NCBI GenBank assembly: GCA_910589415.1
Contig: OU342638.1
Span: forward strand, 38,847,579 to 38,911,578
Reading direction: 5' to 3'
DNA: 64,000 nucleotides
Source of the DNA: Malachius bipustulatus
Taxonomy: Eukaryota > Arthropoda > Insecta > Coleoptera > Melyridae
In this document: in pieces, positions 38,101 through 50,100 of the stretch
How positions within the stretch are numbered: the stretch's first letter is position 1
How the letters are laid out: the number at the start of each line of letters is the position of its first letter
Notes under the pieces: generated by a model
Database searches by the model: none
Told to the model about the DNA's origin: nothing
The model's input: the letters and a program-made list of their open reading frames with translations, nothing else
Translations under genes and position numbers: made by a program

Positions 38101-41100
38101 AACTGTCTACATTTTTATATTATACATTTATAAATTAGTATGCGACGTCCGCGCTTTATTAATTTCGCTCCTATTCCATTTATTATGAACGTTAATTAAT
38201 TAAATAAAGTACGCGTTATTACAAGCCATCAAGCCATTATCTCTTATCGTATCTCATTACAAACACGTGTACTTTTTATCTCTTATTGCGGCAATAACAA
38301 TTATTATTATTATTACTGTGCACTTATTACATTATATGTATGTAGGTATATCTATATGGCGCTTGTGTCGGCCGATATCGTTTATAATAATAATAAGTAG
38401 ATATCGCTTCGGCTCTATACAGGAAAGTAAATAGATGAAAAAATCGTTCCTATAATTTATTAGGAGAGAAAAAAAGAAGAAAAACAGCTCGCGCGTAAAT
38501 AAATAAATATATAAAAGCTTCATCGATTTTTCTCCCGCCACCACCACCTCGTTCGGACTTTGCCGTTTCCTCTCGTTTTACTCACTCACACCACTACATG
38601 CACACTTCTCATCAGCAGATCCGGGAGGTGGATTCACGAATCGTGCCTGGTGCTAAATAATAGTATGTAAACCTCATTTCTCGTCCATCGCTCTCTCCGT
38701 TCCCTCAATCTATCCGAGCAGGTTTATATTTTCAAACACTTACACACGGACGGACCTTTGGTATGTGTATAAATAGAGCCAGCGCACGGGTGACGGGTGA
38801 CGCGCGATCCCGATGACAGAGCGCCACCGCCGAGTCAAGGTCAAGCGCAACGTGACGTGACGCTTACGGGGCGGAGGGGAGCCCCGTAAGCGGCGGTGCT
38901 GGTGGTGCTGGTGCGTCGCCGTCGTCGCCCGGCCGGATCGGATATCCGGCGCGTAAAACCCGCGAATTAATGAACGAAGGAACGTGGACGGACGCGTGAT
39001 GGTCGTCGTAAGGTCGAGGGGGAGACGTGTACGTGTATATTTACATTTACACCTGTAACGGTCTCGGGGTGGGTGGGGTGAGTTTGACTTGGCGGCTCGA
39101 ATTTAGGGGATCGAGCAGGGGGAGAAGATGAGAGAAAAGAGAGAGAGATGGAGAACGGTTTGATTGGATGAGGTGTGTATGGAATGTGATCCGCAAATTA
39201 AATATTAATAAAAATCTTTCCACTTTATTAGACGTTGTAGGCACAAAAAGTCGTCTTTTACTGCCAGTTTTTTTTTCAAAATTGGTTTCTGATCATACCT
39301 AAGTTTCTGCTTTCTTCTATTACCCTCGAGGTTTTACATTCCTTTGGGCCAATTTTGATCAACAGTATTTGAGTGTTTTTTGAATGATAGAGAGACAGAA
39401 TTCTTCAACCACCAGACTTCCCCGTCAGCCGATCCATGTTAACGTTGTCGAAAAGCTGGTCAATGACGAAGTACGTGCGCATGTTCGTAAATTTTTTTAA
39501 GGAAAGGATTGACATCGGAATGGATGTTTCCATTTGCCGCAGAAATTTTGAAAGACTTTCACTCAGACAGCAAGAAGGAATAAGGGAACAATACATTGGT
39601 GTTTATGTTCCTTCCAATCTTGGGTTCACTAAGGAAACGATTTATTTATACAAACTGTTAACTCCGCGTCAAAGAGCAACACGAAATATTAACGACGCGA
39701 TTCGATCCTGAAAGGGGGCTAAATTAATGCGGCTCGATGCCGCGATGGTAATACCGAATCGCCACGGATGACAGGATCAAAATTTAGGGAAGGACCAGGC
39801 TGTAATTGCCAATGATTGACAGGAACACAATTATTGATAATAATTATCGAAATTACTGACCTTGTGCCTTGTCCGACTAAAGGGGCACTTGTTTTAATTT
39901 GCGAGATGTTGTAACTATTATTATTGTTCACTCTGCTTCACTATGTAGGTACCCACGATTGTTCCACTACTTTATACCGCTTCCTTATTTAATTAAAGAA
40001 CTAGGTATCCCGTTTCCGTAACACCAGCATCGACGAGTCTGGTACGAACGGCACTCTGTCGAGTTCTTTTCTCTCTCGATGTTAAACCTCGACTGTTCTC
40101 TCTATGTGTGGTCCTGTCCGGTCAGGTGTCCTTTTCCTTCGTCCCAATGTGTAAAGGGATAGGAAGGGGTAGGAAACGGTGGTGTCTTAGAGAATACGAA
40201 TCGATTATTCACCAAGGACGTAACATACCGCCCACCAAAATTACCGGAGGAATTTTCCGCTATCAGAAAATTGAACCAAAAGCGAAACTAACGAAAACGA
40301 AACTAACGACAATAACAAAAACGAAACGAAACGAAACGACAAGTCAGGGACGAAATTCCCTGAGTCCGTTACTGGTTAGGTAACGGGCAAAGTTTGACCA
40401 GAGGTCGTTTACAAAGACCTCTGGTCGTACGAACCGAGGCAACCCTGGCGACACCATCCGCACCAGGGTGCAAAGAAACAATTCTTCCTAGAGCTGCTAG
40501 GAAAGTCTCTGACGACAAATCAGAAGCGATCTCGAGATGAATCGCGCGAGTCGCGAAACATACGAACAAACATAAATAGGCTTTAGAAGTTTTGACACCC
40601 CTATACCTCGACAAGACAATAGGAAAGGGTCCCCCATAATCGACCCCGACACAACTAAAAGGCTTCAATTGGGAGACACGAGCGACAGGTAAATTCCCCA
40701 TGGGAGGCTCCAACGAGAGGGGACGAGTGCGAAAGCAACGATTGCATTTCGACAAATAACTACGGATGACCCTACGAGCAGACAGGATCCAAAAATTTTG
40801 TTGAAGGAGATAATGAGTAGTGTTCACTCCTGGGTGCAAATTACCTCGATGTATCTGATCAATCAAAAGTTCAACCAACCTATGCCTTCCTGGCAACAAT
40901 GCGGGATATTTAGCGTCGAATGCTAAACCCGAATGCAACAGTCGACCCCCGACTCGCAAAATACCGAAATCATCAATAAAGGGCGACAATGACTGCAAGT
41001 ACTTGGCACATGGTTTACCAGAGCGAATTTTCTCCAATTCCGAAGAGAAGACCGAAGATTGAACAATTCTAACAATGTGCATGAGAGCAGCATGCAACTC

Positions 41101-44100
41101 AGAGACACTCAATGCACCAGTGGTCCTATTGACAGCACGACAATTGTTAGTGAAACGAAAACAACGAGCGATAATACCCTGAATTTTCCTCAAAGAAGAA
41201 AATCTTTTCAACAAAACATCGACATCCGAAATCTCTATCGTAGCGAACAAAACAATATTCCTTTTCTCCAGTTCAACATCAGAAGTGGGAGCAATGGGAA
41301 AGAGTGCTGGCCAAGATTCCAGCGGCAATCTGAGGAATTCAGGCCCCGCCCACCATGCGGAAGCCCCGACTAACTCCTCTGGTAACAAGCCCCGAGACGC
41401 GATGTCCGCTGGGTTGTCACCTGAACGTACATGATTCCAACAATCCGGAGGAATTCGATCCTGAATGTGGACGACACGATTCGAAACAAAAGTCTTCCAC
41501 CGATGTGGAGACGACTTGATCCAGGATAGAGCGACCGAAGAGTCACTCCAAGCGAAAACCTTATCAACAACAATGGATTGAGGACCTTGTTCAAGGACGA
41601 ACGAAACGAGATCTGATAGTAAGACTGCGGCACACAATTCCAGCCGTGGAACGGAGAGTGGTTTGAGCGGAGCAACACGAGACTTGGCAGTAACGAAACG
41701 AACCTGCACATTGCCATCGGCGTCCTCGAAACGATAATACACCACACCCGCATAACCTGCAGTCGACGCATCACAAAATGCGTGCAGTTGACACGACACG
41801 AAAGATCCTTCGGGAACCAAGCACCTAGGGATTGTCAACTTGGATAAAACATGAAGAGTGGACTTATATCGATTCCACTTTTCGACAACATCAGCTGGTG
41901 GATCTTCATCCCAATCCAGCCCGAGATACCACAAATGTTGAATGACTCGTTTTGCCATAAAGGTCAATGGGCACAAGAAACCCAACGGGTCATAGATCTT
42001 AGCGACTTCTGAGAGAATGCTTCTCTTAGTACAAGGTGAATCTATGGACTTAACCATGAACGAAAATGATTCAGTAGCCGAGTGCCACTGAAGACCGAGA
42101 ATTTTCCCGGAAAAGTCCGATTCCGAATCAAAGTTGGATGACTGCTGTTGACAATGTTCAACCGGCAGATCCTGGAGCAATTGTGGATTGTTAGCAGACC
42201 ATTTCCGCAACTCAAATTGTCCCAATTGCAATAGCGAAATGAGCTGATTTCTCAACTCCAAGGTTTCCTCGATTTGATTTGCCCCAATGGCAAAATCATC
42301 GACATAAAGCCCGAGACGAATGGCTTTCGAAGCGAGAGGAAACTTCTCAGAATTTTCTTGAGCTAATTGTAACAAGCACCTAATGGCCAAATATGGCGAG
42401 GACGAAACACCATAAGTTACAGTGTTCAATTTGTAACTTCGAATAGGATCCTTTTCTGAAAAACGCCAACGAATTAATTGATACTGTCGATGTGAATCTC
42501 CAACTAAAATTTGCCGATACATCTGCCTAATGTCACAAGTGAACACGAATTTGTTCTCTCGAAAACGAAGCAAAACACTAGTGATGTCATTTTGCAACTT
42601 CGGACCAATCAACAAGGTATCATTTAACGAAAGATTGTTCGATGCTTTGGCCGAGGCGTCGAACACGACACGAATTTTCGACGATACTGGGGCGAGCGAA
42701 GACACATCAGAAGACATCGAAACACCAGGGTCTTTAAAAACGCAATGATGCGGAATGTAATAAGAGTTTGCAGATTCCGACTCCAATGGCACCAACGACA
42801 TGTGCCCAGCCTCCAAATAATCTTTCATAAACTCTACATACATGTCTCTAATGTGAGGCAACCTCGACAATCGTCTCTCCAAAGCGAGCAAACGACGATC
42901 TGCGACATTCAACGAATCATTAAAGATAGGCAACTCTTTGCTATCCTTAAATGGCAACAATACCCCAAAACGACCTGATTCTTCTCGATAATGAGACTCA
43001 ACGAACAACGACTCAGCCTCTTGTTCCTCATTAGAGCAAACCTCAACTGAAGGCACCTCCTCAACTCTCCAAAATGCCTTAAGAGTCTCTTCAAGGGTCG
43101 AATCTACCGACGCAAAACAAGCTTGAACCTCGCCCGCAACCTTCGACGAAATGGTTCCCAAAAGAACCCAACCAAACGTCGTGTTCATTGCGGCTGGACA
43201 GTTATCACTGCCCGACAAATAACCACCATGAACAATATTGGGAAAGATGTCAGCTCCTAGCAAAACATCGACAGAACCAGGCGTGTACCAATTAGGATCC
43301 GCTAACTTCAAATTATCAAGCGCCTTCGATGGCGAAATGTCAACACTGGGAAGTTTTCCACAAATATTGGGCAAGACCAAAGTACTTACTTTAAAAGTAG
43401 GTGATGGTACCCCAACGGGACGAATAATGCAATCAGATGATCCCTGGGCCGATCCCAAGGTCACGTGACCCAAACAAGAAATAGGTGTTGATGATCGATT
43501 CAAGTGCAAGCCCAAACGCTTGCGGCACCGATCAGTAATAAAAGACGACTGACTGCCAGAGTCAATTAAAGAACGAACCACTTGATAGTTGCCCCACTTG
43601 TCTTGAACTTCAATACATGCGGTTGCTAAAAGAACCGTAGTATTGCTACGAGAACGAGAACGAACATCCTGAAAGGATGGGAGAGAAGACATGGCAACCG
43701 TGGATGCGACTGGAGGCGGCTCAACTCGATGAGAAGCTGCTCCATCCGAATTACTAAGTTTAACGAAATGTAATAAAGAGTGGTGCCGACCTGCACACTC
43801 CTTACACGAATGAGAAGAGGGGCACTGCTTCACCAAGTGTGAAGGGCCAAAACAATTTAGGCACAAGCGCGCTGCCTTCACAGCCTCAAAACGCTTGCGC
43901 GGGTCCAACTTCAAAAAAGAACGACAATTCGAGATCGGGTGTTCTCCATTACAATGGAAGCACGACTGCTTCGATGAAGACGCACTCGACGTTGACAAAA
44001 ATGCATGTGAATTCCTCGATTCCACTTTTCCACCAGACTTGACGCTACTCCGCTTACCAACGACTGCAGACGGAGATAGGTCATTCCCCAAAGATGATTC

Positions 44101-47100
44101 TAATGCACGACACTGTGACGACAAAAACTTGTGCAAATCCTGATATGATGGAAACTCTTCAGATGCAAATTGGAGTTCGAAACGCTTTCGAGTAGCGTTA
44201 TCCAATTTCTGTAGCAACCAGTTGAACAAAGTGAAATCCCAGAGAGAGACGCCTGAGACCTGACCCAAAGCTGTAATATTTTCTGAAAAGGTATTCAACA
44301 ATTCACGAAGCGATTGTGAGGAATCAGAATCCGTTATTTTGGGAGCATTACAAATCGCCTGCCAATAACACGTCGCAAGTACTCGCTCATTCTGATACCT
44401 TTGGACAAGAGTATCGAAAGCTATCACATAATTGTCATCTGTCAGTGGTAAATGTTTGACAAGGGTAAGAGGTTCCTTTGACAAAGTCGAAACTAAATAC
44501 TGGAACTTCTCAATTGGAGCTAACGAATCATTCGAATGAATCAAAGTCCTAAACAAATCATAATAAACCGACCACATCCTCAACGAACCATCAAAAGTAG
44601 GTATACCGATACGAGGCAATTTCACATGTGAACTTGCAGAGGGGGGTAGCGCGGGAGCACCAGACTGTCGACTATTCAACGATTCACTCGAACCATGACG
44701 TGATTTCACCACCGTATCCTGAGTCGATTCCAACGACAATTGAACCGCTCTAATCTGAAAATAAACCGAATCAACTTCGATAAGTAGTCCCGAGTATGAT
44801 TTCCAAATCTCCGATGACACATCTACGACCAAAGCACTCTTATCTGCCGACTCAACCGTAATCAGGATATTTCTATCAACCTCCTGCACCTGACTGTACA
44901 AATCCGAAGCGCTGTCGCATGCAGCCAGGACAATAAAACGCGACTTTTCATCAATGGGTGCTGTAACTACTGTCAGAATCGAGTTCAAACGAGTCAAAAA
45001 CTTCGAAACAGAAGCGTTTGCTCCGACCAAAGTGTTGGACATTTTGCTAAAGAGTATCAACAAAACACTAAAGCAATAAACGAATAAGGGTTATTTTTTA
45101 CACCTGTAAAAAATACAACGACAACGAAATACGAACAATAACTAAAAATAAGTACCTAACCAAGTGAAGGTTACTTATTTAAAAACGAGTTGAAAATAAA
45201 TTGACTTTGAAATTCACCAAAAAACAATACTTGAGATACCGAGTGTACCCAGTAGGTATACCGTGAATACAAAAATCAATATTTTCCCTGTAACAACGAA
45301 AAAGGGTTATTCGTTAAAAACCTGTAAAAATACAACAACAACGAATGTTACGTCCTTGGTGAATAATCGATTCGTATTCTCTAAGACACCACCGTTTCCT
45401 ACCCCTTCCTATCCCTTTACACATCGGGCCAGGAAAAGGACACCTGACCGGACAGGACCACACATAGAGAGAAGAGTCGAGGTTTAACATCGAGAGAGGA
45501 GAGAGCTCGACCAAGAGTGCCGTTCGTACCAGACTCGTCGATGCTGGTGTTACGGAAACGGGATACCTAGTTCTTTAATTAAATAAGGAAGCGGTATAAA
45601 GTAGTGGAACAATCGTGGGTACCTACATAGTGAAGCAGAGTGAACAATAATAATAGTTACAACATCTCGCAAATTAAAACAAGTGCCCCTTTAGTCGGAC
45701 AAGACACAAGGTCAGTAATTTCGATAATTATTAATTAATTGTGTTCCTGTCAATCATTGGCAATTATAGCCTGGTCCTTCCCTAAATTTTGATCCTGTCA
45801 CCGTGGCGATTCGTCATTACCATCGCGGCATCGAGCCGCATTAATTTAGCCCCTTTCAGGATCGAATCGCGTCGTTAATATTTCTAGGCTCTTTGACGCG
45901 GAGTTAACATTTTTTTGGTCCCTCCGTAGTCGGATAGGAAAGCTCGTGGAAATATAGTTCATTAATTGGTTGCATCATTTGTTTGAAATTAGTTTCTCAC
46001 TCACTGTGTTAAGGTAGCCTGTTTGTAGGTCAAACGGATTCGAAATAGTCGATCCAAAGGACGCCAGACAGTTTCACCCATTCCACTATTAGGTACTCGG
46101 TTTCTACCCCACTCCACTTCTTCGTTCGTTTGCAGGTGTTCGTTTTTAAAAAACCTCTGTAAAATAGTTGGAATATTTTCTCTCTGAATTCGCAGGGCAG
46201 AATATTGATTTTGTATTCACGGTATACTGGGTACACTCGGTATCTTAAGTATTGTTTTTGGTGAATTCGAATTCAATAATTTATTTTCAACTCGATATTA
46301 AATAAGTAACTTTCACTTGGTTAGGTACTTATTTTTGGTATTGCTCATCGTTCGTTGTTGTTGTATTTTTACAGGTTTTTAACGAATAACCCTTTTTCGT
46401 TGTTACAGGGAAAATATTGATTTTTGTATTCACGGTATACCTACTGGGTACACTCGGTATCTCAAGTATTGTTTTTTGGTGAATTTCAAAGTCAATTTAT
46501 TTTCAACTCGTTTTTAAATAAGTAACCTTCACTTGGTTAGGTACTTATTTTTAGTTATTGTTCGTATTTCGTTGTCGTTGTATTTTTTACAGGTGTAAAA
46601 AATAACCCTTATTCGTTTATTGCTTTAGTGTTTTGTTGATACTCTTTAGCAAAATGTCCAACACTTTGGTCGGAGCAAACGCTTCTGTTTCGAAGTTTTT
46701 GACTCGTTTGAACTCGATTCTGACAGTAGTTTCAGCACCCATTGATGAAAAGTCGCGTTTTATTGTCCTGGCTGCATGCGACAGCGCTTCGGATTTGTAC
46801 AGTCAGGTGCAGGAGGTTGATAGAAATATCCTGATTACGGTTGAGTCGGCAGATAAGAGTGCTTTGGTCGTAGATGTGTCATCGGAGATTTGGAAATCAT
46901 ACTCGGGACTACTTATCGAAGTTGATTCGGTTTATTTTCAGATTAGAGCGGTTCAATTGTCGTTGGAATCGACTCAGGATACGGTGGTGAAATCACGTCA
47001 TGGTTCGAGTGAATCGTTGAATAGTCGACAGTCTGGTGCTCCCGCACTACCCTCCTCTGCAAGTTCACATGTGAAATTGCCTCGTATCGGTATACCTACT

Positions 47101-50100
47101 TTTGATGGTTCGTTGAGGATGTGGTCGGTTTATTATGATTTGTTTAGGACTTTGATTCATTCGAATGATTCGTTAGCTCCAATTGAGAAGTTCCAGTATT
47201 TAGTTTCGACTTTGTCGAAGGAACCTCTTACCCTTGTCAAACATTTACCACTGACAGATGACAATTATTCGATAGCTTTCGATACTCTTGTCCAAAGGTA
47301 TCAGAATGAGCGAGTACTTGCGACGTGTTATTGGCAGTCGATTTGTAATGCTCCCAAAATAACGGATTCTGATTCCTCACAATCGCTTCGTGAATTGTTG
47401 AATACCTTTTCAGAAAATATTACAGCTTTGGGTCAGGTCTCAGGCGTCTCTCTCTGGGATTTCACTTTGTTCAACTGGTTGCTACAGAAATTGGATAACG
47501 CTACTCGAAAGCGTTTCGAACTCCAATTTGCATCTGAAGAGTTTCCATCATATTCGGATTTGCACAAGTTTTTGTCGTCACAGTGTCGTGCATTAGAATC
47601 ATCTTTGGGGAATGACCTATCTCCGTCTGCAGTCGTTGGTAAGCGGAGTAGCGTCAAGTCTGGTGGAAAAGTGGAATCGAGGAATTCACATGCATTTTTG
47701 TCAACGTCGAGTGCGTCTTCATCGAAGCAGTCGTGCTTCCATTGTAATGGAGAACACCCGATCTCGAATTGTCGTTCTTTTTTGAAGTTGGACCCGCGCA
47801 AGCGTTTTGAGGCTGTGAAGGCAGCGCGCTTGTGCCTAAATTGTTTTGGCCCTTCACACTTGGTGAAGCAGTGCCCCTCTTCTCATTCGTGTAAGGAGTG
47901 TGCAGGTCGGCACCACTCTTTATTACATTTCGTTAAACTTAGTAATTCGGATGGAGCAGCTTCTCATCGAGTTGAGCCGCCTCCAGTCGCATCCACGGTT
48001 GCCATGTCTTCTCTCCCATCCTTTCAGGATGTTCGTTCTCGTTCTCGTAGCAATACTACGGTTCTTTTAGCAACCGCATGTATTGAAGTTCAAGACAAGT
48101 GGGGCAACTATCAAGTGGTTCGTTCTTTAATTGACTCTGGCAGTCAGTCGTCTTTTATTACTGATCGGTGCCGCAAGCGTTTGGGCTTGCACTTGAATCG
48201 ATCATCAACACCTATTTCTTGTTTGGGTCACGTGACCTTGGGATCGGCCCAGGGATCATCTGATTGCATTATTCGTCCCGTTGGGGTACCATCACCTACT
48301 TTTAAAGTAAGTACTTTGGTCTTGCCCAATATTTGTGGAAAACTTCCCAGTGTTGACATTTCGCCATCGAAGGCGCTTGATAATTTGAAGTTAGCGGATC
48401 CTAATTGGTACACGCCTGGTTCTGTCGATGTTTTGCTAGGAGCTGACATCTTTCCCAATATTGTTCATGGTGGTTATTTGTCGGGCAGTGATAACTGTCC
48501 AGCCGCAATGAACACGACGTTTGGTTGGGTTCTTTTGGGAACCATTTCGTCGAAGGTTGCGGGCGAGGTTCAAGCTTGTTTTGCGTCGGTAGATTCGACC
48601 CTTGAAGAGACTCTTAAGGCATTTTGGAGAGTTGAGGAGGTGCCTTCAGTTGAGGTTTGCTCTAATGAGGAACAAGAGGCTGAGTCGTTGTTCGTTGAGT
48701 CTCATTATCGAGAAGAATCAGGTCGTTTTGGGGTATTGTTGCCATTTAAGGATAGCAAAGAGTTGCCTATCTTTAATGATTCGTTGAATGTCGCAGATCG
48801 TCGTTTGCTCGCTTTGGAGAGACGATTGTCGAGGTTGCCTCACATTAGAGACATGTATGTAGAGTTTATGAAAGATTATTTGGAGGCTGGGCACATGTCG
48901 TTGGTGCCATTGGAGTCGGAATCTGCAAACTCTTATTACATTCCGCATCATTGCGTTTTTAAAGACCCTGGTGTTTCGATGTCTTCTGATGTGTCTTCGC
49001 TCGCCCCAGTATCGTCGAAAATTCGTGTCGTGTTCGACGCCTCGGCCAAAGCATCGAACAATCTTTCGTTAAATGATACCTTGTTGATTGGTCCGAAGTT
49101 GCAAAATGACATCACTAGTGTTTTGCTTCGTTTTCGAGAGAACAAATTCGTGTTCACTTGTGACATTAGGCAGATGTATCGGCAAATTTTAGTTGGAGAT
49201 TCACATCGACAGTATCAATTAATTCGTTGGCGTTTTTCAGAAAAGGATCCTATTCGAAGTTACAAATTGAACACTGTAACTTATGGTGTTTCGTCCTCGC
49301 CATATTTGGCCATTAGGTGCTTGTTACAATTAGCTCAAGAAAATTCTGAGAAGTTTCCTCTCGCTTCGAAAGCCATTCGTCTCGGGCTTTATGTCGATGA
49401 TTTTGCCATTGGGGCAAATCAAATCGAGGAAACCTTGGAGTTGAGAAATCAGCTCATTTCGCTATTGCAATTGGGACAATTTGAGTTGCGGAAATGGTCT
49501 GCTAACAATCCACAATTGCTTCAGGATCTGCCGGTTGAACATTGTCAACAGCAGTCATCCAACTTTGATTCGGAATCGGACTTTTCGGTGAAAATTCTTG
49601 GCCTTCAGTGGCAATCGGCTACTGATTCGTTTTCGTTCATGGTTAAGTCCATAGATTCACCTTGTACTAAGAGAAGCATTCTCTCAGAAGTCGCTAAGAT
49701 CTATGACCCGTTGGGTTTCTTGTGCCCATTGACCTTTATGGCAAAACGAGTCATTCAACATTTGTGGTATCTCGGGCTGGATTGGGATGAAGATCCACCA
49801 GCTGATGTTGTCGAAAAGTGGAATCGATATAAGTCCACTCTTCATGTTTTATCCAAGTTGACAATCCCTAGGTGCTTGGTTCCCGAAGGATCTTTCGTGT
49901 CGTGTCAACTGCACGCATTTTGTGATGCGTCGACTGCAGGTTATGCGGGTGTGGTGTATTATCGTTTCGAGGACGCCGATGGCAATGTGCAGGTTCGTTT
50001 CGTTACTGCCAAGTCTCGTGTTGCTCCGCTCAAACCACTCTCCGTTCCACGGCTGGAATTGTGTGCCGCAGTCTTACTATCAGATCTCGTTTCGTTCGTC

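Noticed and set aside
39436..39711. 91-codon frame running into the LTR
   Set aside because: The last part is LTR sequence; the first 75 codons may be a transposon fragment but no family or splice site supports a gene.
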